From assembly GCF_038070005.1 (NCBI RefSeq), contig NZ_JBBPCO010000007.1, positions 62,001 to 126,000 on the forward strand: 64,000 bases of DNA. The letters are read 5' to 3'. Source of the stretch: Thermithiobacillus plumbiphilus. GTDB taxonomy: Bacteria > Pseudomonadota > Gammaproteobacteria > Acidithiobacillales > Thermithiobacillaceae. The position numbers and the translations under genes were made by a program. Numbering within the stretch: the stretch's first letter is position 1; every line of letters begins with the position of its first letter. Below are positions 45,700 to 53,944 of the stretch, piece by piece. The notes below the pieces were generated by a model. That model did no database searches. It worked only from the letters and a program-made list of their open reading frames with translations, and was not told the DNA's origin.

Positions 45700-46512
45700 T
45701 TATGTCTGGCACTTGGGGCAATGAAAGGTGCTGCGCTGTCCAATCCGGGTTTGGCGGATGACATTGCCGCAAAGCGCGCAGGGCGCTCCCTCGCGTCCGT
45801 ATACCTGCAAAGATAGAACAAAATATCCCGGCTTGCCGCTGGGCGCGGAAAAATCACGTAAAGTCGTGCCGCCGGCCTCGATGGCTTCCTGCAGCACGGT
45901 CTTGATGGCCTGGGCCAGCCGCGCATGACGCGCGCCGCTGATCCTGCCCGCTGCCCGCGCCGGATCGATTCCGGCCCGGTAGAGCGCCTCGTTGGCGTAG
46001 ATGTTTCCCACCCCGGCCACCACCCGGGCATCCATGATGAATTGCTTGACGGCCTGCTGCTTGTTTCGAGCGCGTGCGGCGAGATAGGCGCCGTCAAATG
46101 CCGGAGACAGAGGCTCCGGACCGATGTCCGCCAGCAGCTTCGGCTCGCTGCCAGCCGGGTACCAGAGCAGGGCGCCGAAGCGGCGCGGATCATGCAGGCG
46201 CAGCACAAAGCCATCGTCGAGCAGCAGATCGACATGATCATGCGGGCGGAGCGGAGTATCGGTCGGGACTACCCGCAGGTTGCCGGACATACCCAGATGC
46301 AGCAGCAGGAAACCACTTTCCAGATCGATGATGAGATATTTGGCGCGCCGGCGCACCTGCAGTATCTGCTGGCCGTGCACCTTCGCGTCGAGATCCTCGG
46401 GGACCGGCCAGCGTAGCCGGGGATTGCGCACGATCGCACCCGCAATGGTGTGCCCCAGCAGATGGGGTTCGATCCCCCGGCGGGTGGTTTCGACTTCAGG
46501 TAGTTCGGGCAT
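45700..46512 (-). CDS. mutM: Formamidopyrimidine-DNA glycosylase
   Basis: A 270-residue base-excision enzyme removing 8-oxoguanine and related lesions. The catalytic Pro2-Glu3 (Met-Pro-Glu-Leu-Pro-Glu-Val-Glu-Thr) is intact, Lys-Phe-Ile-Met-Asp and Val-Val-Ala-Gly-Val-Gly-Asn-Ile-Tyr-Ala-Asn-Glu (helix-two-turn-helix) are present, and the C-terminal zinc finger has Cys-Ala-Leu-Cys ... Cys-Pro-Lys-Cys. It lies nine bases after prmC. Confidence 0.97.
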   Translation of the reverse strand: MPELPEVETTRRGIEPHLLGHTIAGAIVRNPRLRWPVPEDLDAKVHGQQILQVRRRAKYLIIDLESGFLLLHLGMSGNLRVVPTDTPLRPHDHVDLLLDDGFVLRLHDPRRFGALLWYPAGSEPKLLADIGPEPLSPAFDGAYLAARARNKQQAVKQFIMDARVVAGVGNIYANEALYRAGIDPARAAGRISGARHARLAQAIKTVLQEAIEAGGTTLRDFSAPSGKPGYFVLSLQVYGREGAPCALCGNVIRQTRIGQRSTFHCPKCQT

Positions 46513-46521
46513 GCAGGGCCT

Positions 46522-47397
46522 TTATTGGGGTGGCACTTGGCCGCCGCTGACCCGCTCGCGCCCGCCCAGGTCCAGGCGTGTCTGGACCTGCTGATAGCCG
46601 GTATTTGTGAGCAGATCCCGCACCGCCTGGCCCTGCTCGAAGCCATGCTCCAGCAGCAGATGTCCGCCGGGCTCGAGATGGCCAGGGGCCGTGCGGATGA
46701 TATGCCGCAGGGCATCGAGACCGTCCGGGCCGCTGATCAGGGCTTCCAGGGGCTCATCCTGGAGCGCGTTCAGGTGTGGGTCGTCGGCGGCGATATAGGG
46801 CGGGTTGCTGACGATCAGATCAAAACGCAAATCAGTTGCTAATGGCGCGAACCAGTCGCCCTGCAGCCAGCGCACGCTTAGCCCAAGCGCCTGGCCATTG
46901 TTTTGTGCAACTGCGAGGGCCCGGGCGCTGCGCTCCACCGCAAACACCCTCGCCTGCGGGCGCTCGCGGGCCAGCGCCAGGGCAATGGCGCCACTGCCGG
47001 TGCCCAGATCGAGAATGTTGCCCTTGAAAGTTGGGGGTAGCCGCTCAAGTGCCGATTCGACCAAAATTTCCGTATCCGGACGCGGGATGAGCACGGCGGG
47101 GCTGACAGCCAGCTCCAGGTTCCAGAAGGCCCAGTGGCCCAGAAGATAGGCCAGGGGGCGGCCACCAAGCCGCTCGGCAATCATTTCCTCAAGTCGTGCA
47201 ATGATTGTTGGCGCTGCCGCCTGGTCGCTCTCGCGCAGCAGAAAGCCCCGGTCCACTTGTAGTACCTGCATCAGCAGCAGTTCGGCCTCCAGGCGCGGGA
47301 CGTCCGAAATCCCGGCCAGCAGTGTCTGGATCTGGCGTTGCAGGTCCTGGATGCGCGGCCCGCTGAGGGTCGGGGCGGGGCGGGAAGGGATAGGCAT
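46522..47397 (-). CDS. prmC: Release factor glutamine methyltransferase
   Basis: A 291-residue SAM-dependent enzyme that methylates the GGQ glutamine of peptide release factors. The N-terminal helical domain precedes Ile-Leu-Asp-Leu-Gly-Thr-Gly-Ser-Gly-Ala-Ile-Ala (SAM motif) and the catalytic Ser-Asn-Pro-Pro-Tyr-Ile near residue 194. Its usual neighbour prfA is not here; instead it sits between the pyrC' and mutM genes on one probable transcript. Confidence 0.95.
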   Translation of the reverse strand: MPIPSRPAPTLSGPRIQDLQRQIQTLLAGISDVPRLEAELLLMQVLQVDRGFLLRESDQAAAPTIIARLEEMIAERLGGRPLAYLLGHWAFWNLELAVSPAVLIPRPDTEILVESALERLPPTFKGNILDLGTGSGAIALALARERPQARVFAVERSARALAVAQNNGQALGLSVRWLQGDWFAPLATDLRFDLIVSNPPYIAADDPHLNALQDEPLEALISGPDGLDALRHIIRTAPGHLEPGGHLLLEHGFEQGQAVRDLLTNTGYQQVQTRLDLGGRERVSGGQVPPQ

Positions 47398-47418
47398 GCG
47401 CGAGGACCCCGGTGAGGG

Positions 47419-48711
47419 CTAACTGCCCGGCCGGCAAAATACCTGTCGTCCGCCAACGAAGGTATGGCGCACGACGCCGCGCAGCTCCCAGCCGCCGTAG
47501 GGGCTGTTCTTGCCGCGCGACAGGAAGCGTTCGGGATCGACGACGAATCGCGCCTCGGGATCAAACAGGCAAAGATCCGCCGGCGCGCCCACGGCCAGGG
47601 TGCCGGCGGAAATCCCCAGGATGCGCGCCGGGCCGGTCGTCACCCGCGCCAGGGCATCCTTCAGATCCAGCACGCCTTCATCCACCAGACGCAGTACCAG
47701 CGGCAGCAGGGTATCGAGCCCGCTGATGCCAAAGGGCGCGCTGTGGAAGGTGTCGCGGCTCAGGTCCGCATGCCAGGGGCTGTGATCGCTGCTGATGGCG
47801 GCGAGCGTGCCGGCGCGCAGGGCGCTACGCAGGGCGTCACGGTCCCGATGCGTGCGCAGGGGCGGGCAGGTCTTGGCGTGCACGTCGAAATAGCCGATGT
47901 CGTAATGCGTCAGGTGCAGGTGGTGGATGCTGACGTCGGCGCTGAGGGGCAGGTTGTTGCCCATCCGGCTGAATTGCTCCAGGCTGGCGGCACTCGACAG
48001 ATGCTGGATGTGTACGCGGGCGCCGGTCAGCTCGATGAGGCTCAGGTCCCGCATCAGGCCGATCACTTCGGCGGCCGTTGCCTGTCCGGCCAGGCCCAGG
48101 CGGGTGCTGACCTCACCCTCATGCATGTCCCACCTGCCGAGCGTGGCATCCTCGCTGTGGAGAAACACCGGGATTTTCAGGCTGGCGGCATATTCTAGGG
48201 CATTGCGCAGCACCCGGGCGTTCTGGATGGGATGATCAGCGTTGCTCATCGCCAGGGCGCCGGCATCGCGTAAGGTGGCCATCTCGGCGAGCTGCTCGCC
48301 CTGGAGCTGCTGGGTCAGGGCACCCAGCGGGTAAAGTCTTGCCAGACCCAGCTCTGCGGCGCGGCTGCGCTGATACTGGATGACGCTGGCTGCATCGGCC
48401 ACGGGCTCGGTATCGGGCGGACAGGCCAGGCTGGTAATGCCACCGGCCACGGCTGCCCGCAGTTCGCTTTGCAGATCGCCATGTTGCGGCTCGCCCGGAT
48501 CACGCAGGCGCGCGCGCAGATCCACCAGTCCCGGACAGAGCACCAGCCCACTGGCATCCAGGGTCTCGTCCGGCTGGAAGCCCTGCGGCGGCTCGCCACG
48601 GCCGACGATCAGCCCAGCGGCAATGAAAAGATCCTCGCGGCCCTCGAAGCCGCTGGCCGGATCGATCAGGTGTGCGTTGATGATGCGTCGAGAGATGGGC
48701 CTGTTGTTCAT
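47419..48711 (-). CDS. pyrX: Dihydroorotase-like PyrC' (PyrX), probably non-catalytic
   Basis: A 430-residue amidohydrolase-family protein directly after pyrB. The metal-binding His-X-His of active dihydroorotase, expected in Pro-Gly-Leu-Val-Asp-Leu-His-X-His, is replaced by Arg-Ala-Arg (Pro-Gly-Leu-Val-Asp-Leu-Arg-Ala-Arg-Leu-Arg). Later motifs His-Ser-Glu-Asp, Ile-Gln-His-Leu-Ser and Ser-Ser-Asp-His-Ser-Pro remain. In Pseudomonas such an inactive PyrC' is required to assemble active aspartate transcarbamoylase with PyrB. The same role is likely here, with a true dihydroorotase elsewhere. It begins four bases after pyrB. Confidence 0.9.
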   Translation of the reverse strand: MNNRPISRRIINAHLIDPASGFEGREDLFIAAGLIVGRGEPPQGFQPDETLDASGLVLCPGLVDLRARLRDPGEPQHGDLQSELRAAVAGGITSLACPPDTEPVADAASVIQYQRSRAAELGLARLYPLGALTQQLQGEQLAEMATLRDAGALAMSNADHPIQNARVLRNALEYAASLKIPVFLHSEDATLGRWDMHEGEVSTRLGLAGQATAAEVIGLMRDLSLIELTGARVHIQHLSSAASLEQFSRMGNNLPLSADVSIHHLHLTHYDIGYFDVHAKTCPPLRTHRDRDALRSALRAGTLAAISSDHSPWHADLSRDTFHSAPFGISGLDTLLPLVLRLVDEGVLDLKDALARVTTGPARILGISAGTLAVGAPADLCLFDPEARFVVDPERFLSRGKNSPYGGWELRGVVRHTFVGGRQVFCRPGS

Positions 48712-48715
48712 GGCG

Positions 48716-49720
48716 CTATGACGGGTTTCCGGTCTGTTGTGGTTCGCGCGCGCCCGCGAGCTGGCTTAGCACGGCCATGCGGATCGCCAGGCCATGGGTC
48801 ACCTGCGGCAGGATGACGGCACGCGGGCCGTCGGCCACCGCCGAGTCGATCTCCACGCCGCGGTTCATGGGCCCTGGGTGCAGCACGATGGCAGCCGGGT
48901 CGGCATAGTCCAGGCTGCGTTCGCTCAGGCCATATTCGGCAAAGTATTCAGCGAAGCTCGGCAAGAGACTCGCTTCCATGCGCTCTTTCTGCAGGCGCAG
49001 CATGGTGATGACATCCACGCCATACAGCCCCTCGCGCAGGTCATGATAGACCCGTACGCCAAGATGCTCGACCTGGGCCGGCAGCAGGGTTTTCGGTGCT
49101 ATCACGCGAATATCCGGACAGCCGAGAGTGGCCAGGGCATGGATCTGCGAGCGCGCCACTCTTGAGTGCAGGATGTCGCCGACGATGGCCACCTTCAGGT
49201 TCTCGATCGGGCCCTTGTAGCTGCGGATGGTGAAAACGTCCAGCAACCCTTGCGTGGGGTGGGCATGGCGACCGTCACCGGCATTGATCACCCAGGCATC
49301 CTGGTCCACGTGGCGGGCCACGAGATGGCTGGCGCCGGCGTCCTGATGACGGATCACGAAGCCATCCACATGCATGGCCATCAGGTTGTCGATGGTGTCG
49401 AGCAGGGACTCGCCCTTGCTGCGGCTGCTGGTGGCGACATTGATGTTGAGCACGTCGGCGGACAGGCGCTTGGCCGCCAGTTCAAAGGTGGTGCGGGTGC
49501 GGGTGCTGTTCTCGAAAAAGAGGTTGACCACGGTCCTGCCGCGCAGGGTGGGCGTCTTCTTGACGGCGCGCTCGCCGATCTGCAGGAAGGATTCGGCGGT
49601 GTTGAGAATCTCCAGTAGCAGGTGTTCCGGCAGGCCCTCGATGCTGAGCAGGTGCCCGAGACGCCGATCCGGGCGTAGCTGCGGGTTGCCGCCAGGGCGG
49701 TTGGACATGAAAAGATTCAT
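48716..49720 (-). CDS. pyrB: Aspartate carbamoyltransferase catalytic subunit
   Basis: A 334-residue enzyme making carbamoyl aspartate, the committed pyrimidine step. Carbamoyl-phosphate motif [13 protein letters not shown], the Ser-Ser-Lys-Gly-Glu-type loop and His-Pro-Gly-Pro-Met-Asn-Arg-Gly are present. There is an N-terminal extension of about 20 residues, typical of the class A enzymes that pair with PyrC'. The ATG at 49720 overlaps the pyrR stop (ATGA), supporting this start over the second Met four codons in. Confidence 0.96.
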   Translation of the reverse strand: MNLFMSNRPGGNPQLRPDRRLGHLLSIEGLPEHLLLEILNTAESFLQIGERAVKKTPTLRGRTVVNLFFENSTRTRTTFELAAKRLSADVLNINVATSSRSKGESLLDTIDNLMAMHVDGFVIRHQDAGASHLVARHVDQDAWVINAGDGRHAHPTQGLLDVFTIRSYKGPIENLKVAIVGDILHSRVARSQIHALATLGCPDIRVIAPKTLLPAQVEHLGVRVYHDLREGLYGVDVITMLRLQKERMEASLLPSFAEYFAEYGLSERSLDYADPAAIVLHPGPMNRGVEIDSAVADGPRAVILPQVTHGLAIRMAVLSQLAGAREPQQTGNPS

Positions 49721-50223
49721 GCGGGGCTATCGGCGCCCTGCTGTTGGCGGATCTCCAGACGCAGGGGCTCGGGCCCGGTCAGCTTGATCTGTTCGCCAGA
49801 TTGCAGGGGTTGGTACATGCCGACGACATCCGCCTGGATGGGCAGTTCGCGACCATCGCGATCCACCAGCACCGCCAGGGTGATCTGTGCCGGGCGGCCA
49901 TAATCGAAGATCTCGTTCAGGGCGGCGCGGATAGTGCGCCCGGTATGCAGGACGTCATCCACCAGCAGGATGTGGCGGTTGTCGACATCGAAGGGGATGT
50001 GCGAGGCCCGCACCTGGGGGTGCAGGCCAATGCGGGTGAAGTCATCCCGGTAAAAGGAAATGTCCACCTGGCCCGCTTCCGTCTCCAGATCGAGCCGGCG
50101 CTGCAGGGCCTCGGCCACCCAGACCCCGCCGGTATAGATGCCGATGATCGCGGCATCGTCCGGCAGGCGAGAGCGCAGTTTTTCCGCCATCTGATCAAGT
50201 ACTGCCTCGATGTCATCCCTCAT
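49717..50223 (-). CDS. pyrR: PyrR, pyrimidine regulator/uracil phosphoribosyltransferase family
   Basis: A 168-residue PRTase-fold protein. The PRPP loop [14 protein letters not shown] is intact near residue 92, with Ser-Phe-Tyr-Arg-Asp-Asp (flexible loop) near 58. In Gram-positives PyrR attenuates pyr mRNA; in pseudomonads the pyrR-pyrB-pyrC' order is the same. No anti-terminator leader was recognised upstream here. It overlaps ruvX by 11 bases and pyrB by four. Confidence 0.93.
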   Translation of the reverse strand: MRDDIEAVLDQMAEKLRSRLPDDAAIIGIYTGGVWVAEALQRRLDLETEAGQVDISFYRDDFTRIGLHPQVRASHIPFDVDNRHILLVDDVLHTGRTIRAALNEIFDYGRPAQITLAVLVDRDGRELPIQADVVGMYQPLQSGEQIKLTGPEPLRLEIRQQQGADSPA

Positions 50224-50665
50224 CCGCTCCCCCCTTGCCTGCCTGTTCCACGAGAAAACTGTCCAGGATCATCCGTGCGGCCGTCTGGTCGAGGAGTTTA
50301 GCACGTTTGGCTGCAGGCAGGCCGCTCTCACGCAGTTCCTCTTCGGCGGCGAAACTGCTGAGCCGCTCATCCACGAAGTAGGGTTGCAGATGATATCGTC
50401 CCGCCAGGCGATTGCCAAAGCGCTTGGCTCGCGGGGTCATGGGTCCGGGGCTGCCGTCCATGTTCACGGGCAGACCGATCACCAGGGCATGGGGCTCCCA
50501 GTCGGCCATGAGGCGATCGAGCGCATCCCAGTCGAGGCCATTTGGCCCGTTGCGCACGGTGGCGATGCCCTGCGCACCGTTGCCCGGCAGACTGGCGAAG
50601 GCCACCCCAATGCGTCGCAGGCCAAAGTCAAAGCCCATGAAGCGTCTGAATCTGTCCGGCAGCAT
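50213..50665 (-). CDS. ruvX: Holliday junction resolvase-like / pre-16S rRNA nuclease RuvX (YqgF)
   Basis: A 150-residue RNase H-fold nuclease. The first strand Phe-Asp-Phe-Gly-Leu-Arg-Arg-Ile-Gly carries the catalytic Asp; Val-Ile-Gly-Leu-Pro-Val-Asn and the C-terminal Asp-Gln-Thr-Ala-Ala-Arg-Met-Ile-Leu complete the YqgF pattern. It processes the 16S rRNA 5' end in E. coli. It follows algH by 20 bases, the conserved yqgE-yqgF order. Confidence 0.94.
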   Translation of the reverse strand: MLPDRFRRFMGFDFGLRRIGVAFASLPGNGAQGIATVRNGPNGLDWDALDRLMADWEPHALVIGLPVNMDGSPGPMTPRAKRFGNRLAGRYHLQPYFVDERLSSFAAEEELRESGLPAAKRAKLLDQTAARMILDSFLVEQAGKGGADEG

Positions 50666-50685
50666 CCCCTCAGGCCAGCACGCGT

Positions 50686-51249
50686 TCAGGCATGTCCCGC
50701 CACGTCCGACAGCAGCAACAGATCCACGCCGATGGATTTCGCGGCACTGTGCCAGCGCCGGTCCACGCCCTCGTCGAAAAGGAGCTGCGCGGTGGCGGGC
50801 ACATTGAGCCAGCTGTTTTCCATGAGCTCGGCCTCCAGTTGTCCGGCATCCCAGCCGGCATAGCCCAGGGCGAGCAGAAAATGATCGGGCCCGCCATGTC
50901 CGCTGGCAAGCGCCTCCAGGATGTCCTTGGAAGTGCTCAGCGCGATCTCATCGCTGACCGGCAAGGAGGAACTCCAGTTCCCGACTGGCGCGTGCAGCAC
51001 GAAACCACGTTCCGGCTGCACCGGCCCACCCCAGTGAACGGGGCGCATATTGACGCTGAAGGGGCCTTCCGGCAGGCCGATCTGGCTGAAGACGTCGCCG
51101 AGGGTCAGGTCGAGCACCCGGTTGACCACGAGCCCCATGGCGCCCTCGGCGCTGTGCTCGCAGATATATATGACACTCTGATGAAAGTCCGGAGCGGCCA
51201 GCGCCGGCATGGCAATGAGGCACTGGTTCTTGAGCGAGGGAAAGGACAT
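50686..51249 (-). CDS. algH: YqgE/AlgH family protein
   Basis: A 187-residue UPF0301 protein. The opening Leu-Ile-Ala-Met-Pro-Ala-Leu-Ala-Ala-Pro-Asp-Phe-His-Gln-Ser-Val, Met-Gly-Leu-Val-Val-Asn-Arg, Gly-Gly-Pro-Val-Gln-Pro-Glu-Arg-Gly-Phe, and Leu-Gly-Tyr-Ala-Gly-Trp are all signature segments. AlgH affects alginate transcription in Pseudomonas, but its biochemical function is not settled. It precedes ruvX and follows tonB, with 73 bases between. Confidence 0.94.
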   Translation of the reverse strand: MSFPSLKNQCLIAMPALAAPDFHQSVIYICEHSAEGAMGLVVNRVLDLTLGDVFSQIGLPEGPFSVNMRPVHWGGPVQPERGFVLHAPVGNWSSSLPVSDEIALSTSKDILEALASGHGGPDHFLLALGYAGWDAGQLEAELMENSWLNVPATAQLLFDEGVDRRWHSAAKSIGVDLLLLSDVAGHA

Positions 51250-51322
51250 GGGCAGAATCCTGTCTGGTCAGACAACTATGAAATTCATTGAAACACGTTT
51301 GTGCGGCCCGGCCAATATCTGC

Positions 51323-51925
51323 TCAGTACACTTCGCCGGCGCGGAAATTCAGGGTGCGGATGATATGCAGGACCGCAGTATCGCCTTTCAGTTCCGGCGG
51401 GAAGGGGTCAAAGGGTGCCGCCATCTCCACGAAACGGCGAGCAGCAGCATCGAGTAGCGGTATTCCCGACGAACGCAAGATGGCAATGCCGGCCAGGCTG
51501 CCATCCGGGCGCAGGCTGACGTCCAGCACCAGGCTGCCATGCAGGTGCCGGTCCCGCGCCTCGGATGGATAGTTCAGGTTACCGACGCGCTCCACCTGCT
51601 GGCGCCAGACTTCGAGATACTGCTGATGAATGCTGTTGCGGGTATCCGCAGTGAGAAAGCGTTCCTGACCGCTGGGTAGGTCCAGCGCCAGCTCGGTGCC
51701 TTCAGGCGCGGCATCCATCTTGCCGCCGGGTTCGCTAAATTCTTTCAATTGACCCTGGACGGGAGCAGGGGAAAGCTCCACTTCAATCGGTTGCGGCGGC
51801 AACTGCTTGGGTGCCGGATGCGGGCGGAAACCCACGCCCAGCAGCAGCATCAGATGCAGCAGTGCCGACAGCAGCAGCCAGGGAAACAGGCGATCGCCCG
51901 CCTGGCACATGGCTTGCCAGGACAT
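51323..51925 (-). CDS. TonB-family energy transducer
   Basis: A 200-residue protein with one N-terminal membrane helix (about 16-32), a Pro-rich segment (Pro-His-Pro-Ala-Pro-Lys-Gln-Leu-Pro-Pro-Gln-Pro), and a C-terminal TonB domain (about 110-200: Val-Gly-Asn-Leu-Asn-Tyr-Pro ... Gly-Ser-Leu-Val-Leu-Asp-Val). Pseudomonas carries a TonB homologue at this same place, between gshB and algH. Partner ExbBD genes are not in the window. The ATG at 51925 overlaps the stop of the Gx-transporter gene; a much longer in-frame extension was rejected. Confidence 0.87.
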   Translation of the reverse strand: MSWQAMCQAGDRLFPWLLLSALLHLMLLLGVGFRPHPAPKQLPPQPIEVELSPAPVQGQLKEFSEPGGKMDAAPEGTELALDLPSGQERFLTADTRNSIHQQYLEVWRQQVERVGNLNYPSEARDRHLHGSLVLDVSLRPDGSLAGIAILRSSGIPLLDAAARRFVEMAAPFDPFPPELKGDTAVLHIIRTLNFRAGEVY

Positions 51926-52470
51926 CAGGGCCGGCCCGAAGGGCGGCTGGCGAGCTGAAACAGAATCCAATGTGCGATCAAACCGTTGAAGGTCCCGAAA
52001 ATGAGGCTGGCGGCCAATAAGGGCGGCAGCAGCCAGAACACGCCTGCATGCTGTACGAATACAAGATAGGCCATGAGAAACTGTGCGCCTATGTGCGCCA
52101 TCGCGGCCAGCAGGGAAAACCCCAGGGGCCCGAAGCCGCGCCCCGGCAGCCAGCGGGCCGGCCAGAGTATCAGCAGGCTGCCCAGGGCGCCGGCCAGGCT
52201 CAGCCAGAAGGTCGGGCTGAACAGGGTCCCGAGCAGCAGCGCGCTCACCAGTACCCGCAACAGGCTGACCCAGACCGCATCCCGATAACCGTAACGGCAC
52301 AGGGTCACGATGACCACGATGTTCGCCAGCCCCGGTTTCAGGCCGGGGAGCAGTGGCGGCAGGGCGCTTTCGACGATGTGCAGGGAGACCGCCAGCGCGG
52401 TCAGGCTGGCAATGCGCCAGTCCTCGCGACTGATTGCGCGTACCCCGTCCACCTCACTCGGCGATGGCAT
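51925..52470 (-). CDS. Gx-transporter family (heptaprenyl diphosphate synthase component I-like) membrane protein
   Basis: A 181-residue protein with five or six hydrophobic helices after a short polar start. The Pro-Gly-Leu-Lys-Pro-Gly-Leu-Ala-Asn motif is the hallmark of Gx_transp proteins. Despite the database name, proteins of this type commonly accompany ApbE and NusG-II genes and may serve flavin or quinone-linked redox systems. The ATG at 52470 is inside the end of the NusG-II gene; a longer start at 52497 is possible. Function is inferred from context only. Confidence 0.82.
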   Translation of the reverse strand: MPSPSEVDGVRAISREDWRIASLTALAVSLHIVESALPPLLPGLKPGLANIVVIVTLCRYGYRDAVWVSLLRVLVSALLLGTLFSPTFWLSLAGALGSLLILWPARWLPGRGFGPLGFSLLAAMAHIGAQFLMAYLVFVQHAGVFWLLPPLLAASLIFGTFNGLIAHWILFQLASRPSGRP

Positions 52471-52849
52471 CGAGTTTCTGGTTCCCGGGAGCTTCACCCG
52501 GAATCAGGACCAGCACATGGTTGGGCACGCAGGCGGCACTGTCCTGGGCCTTTTCCTGCCAGCCGGCGCGAATGCATTGCTTGCCCGAGCAGGGACTGGA
52601 AACCACATGCGCCCGGCCGTCATGGATCTCGACCAGGGTCGGCCCCAGCGGTCCCTCGACCGTGACCCGTCGATCCTGATCCAGCGGCAGCTCGGCAATC
52701 AGCGTCTTGCCTTCGAAGATCTGCACCGTCCTGCCCGCCGCGCGGCTCTGATTCATCCACAGCAGCACCGGCAGGAGCAGCAGCAGGATGAGGATCAGCA
52801 CGCGGTCGGCGGGGGTGCTGGCCTCACGCAGCCATTTCCAGGCAGTCAT
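52454..52849 (-). CDS. NusG domain II-containing membrane-anchored protein
   Basis: A 131-residue protein. One membrane helix lies near residues 17-33 and the rest is a small beta-domain. The Ser-Pro-Cys-Ser-Gly-Lys-Gln-Cys segment and a later Ala-Cys-Val-Pro-Asn-His are the typical cysteines of the NusG_II family. These proteins are unrelated in function to transcription factor NusG and are found beside ApbE and Gx transporter genes. Its start overlaps the ApbE stop by one base. Confidence 0.85.
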   Translation of the reverse strand: MTAWKWLREASTPADRVLILILLLLLPVLLWMNQSRAAGRTVQIFEGKTLIAELPLDQDRRVTVEGPLGPTLVEIHDGRAHVVSSPCSGKQCIRAGWQEKAQDSAACVPNHVLVLIPGEAPGNQKLDAIAE

Positions 52850-53940
52850 CAGGCGGCCTGTCCTGAATCGGTGGGTGGCAAGGGCAGGGCGCGCACCCGG
52901 GCCCTGACGCCAGGCGCAAACTCCAGCAGGGGCTTCATCGCCGGCGTCACCCAGACCTGGCCGTTTTCCTCGACCACCAGGGCCTTGTCGATGCCGAGCC
53001 GGCTCGCCATGCGCGGCCAGTCGCGCGGGCCGGCGATGAAAAGCGCCTTGGAGGCGAGTTCGCCGCGCAGGCCGGTTGGCGTCACCACCGTCACCGAGAT
53101 CAGGCCACGCGCCGGTGCACCGCTGCGCGGGTCCAGAATGTGATGATAGCGGGTACCCCGATGGATGAAGTAGCGTTCATAGTCGCCAGAAGTCAGCACG
53201 CTCATGTTCTCGGCCGTCCTGAGCGCGGCCAGTACCCCATCTCCGCGTGGTGCGCGGATGCCGATGCGCCAGGGCTCACCCCCCTTGCTGCCGGCTACCC
53301 GCAGATTCCCGCCCAGATTGACCACGGCATCATGGATGCCATAGCGGGCCAGCTCATCGATCACCACATCCACGGCATATCCCTTGGCCAGGCCACCGAA
53401 ATCGAGAATCAGGGCCGGGCTGTCCGAGCGCGCCATCCAGGCGCCGCTGGAATCCTGGCGTAGCTGCAGATGCCCGATGCCCACGCCCTTCTTGAGCAAT
53501 TCCTCAATGGCAGACAGGCTGGGCGGCGGATGTTGAATGCCGGGGTCCGGCGCCTCCTTGAATCCCCAGAGGGCGGTCAGGGCGCCGAGGCCAGGGTCGA
53601 ACAGTCCCTGGCTTTCAGCGTGATAACGAAGCGCGGTGCGCAGCAATGGCAGCAGTTGCGCCGGCACGGGCACCCAGTTTCCTCCCCGGATGCTGGCATT
53701 GAACTGCGCGAGTGCTGCGCCGGATTCCCAGGGGTGCCAGGTTTGGTTCAGCGTGTCGAGAGTTTTGAGAGCGGATTGCAGAGCCGCCTGCGTCTGGGCA
53801 TTGTCGGGGGCATGGACGCTGATGCTTGCCAGCGTACCCATCACCAAGGACTGCTGGCTCTGGACGGACTTTCTGGCACAGCCTGTCAGCACAGCAAGGA
53901 CGAGAGTCAGTGAAACGAGTACGAGTGGCCAGCCTTTCAT
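52849..53940 (-). CDS. apbE: ApbE, FAD:protein FMN transferase
   Basis: A 363-residue lipoprotein flavin transferase that attaches FMN to a Thr or Ser of exported electron-transfer proteins (RnfG/NqrC type). The lipobox Val-Leu-Thr-Gly-Cys gives a lipid anchor at Cys21. The FAD-binding Asp-Phe-Gly-Gly-Leu-Ala-Lys-Gly-Tyr-Ala near residue 180 and the metal site His-His-Ile-Leu-Asp-Pro-Arg-Ser-Gly near 270 are intact. The ATG at 53940 sits five bases beyond the gshB stop. No FMN-acceptor protein is encoded in the window. Confidence 0.93.
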   Translation of the reverse strand: MKGWPLVLVSLTLVLAVLTGCARKSVQSQQSLVMGTLASISVHAPDNAQTQAALQSALKTLDTLNQTWHPWESGAALAQFNASIRGGNWVPVPAQLLPLLRTALRYHAESQGLFDPGLGALTALWGFKEAPDPGIQHPPPSLSAIEELLKKGVGIGHLQLRQDSSGAWMARSDSPALILDFGGLAKGYAVDVVIDELARYGIHDAVVNLGGNLRVAGSKGGEPWRIGIRAPRGDGVLAALRTAENMSVLTSGDYERYFIHRGTRYHHILDPRSGAPARGLISVTVVTPTGLRGELASKALFIAGPRDWPRMASRLGIDKALVVEENGQVWVTPAMKPLLEFAPGVRARVRALPLPPTDSGQAA

Positions 53941-53944
53941 CAAC

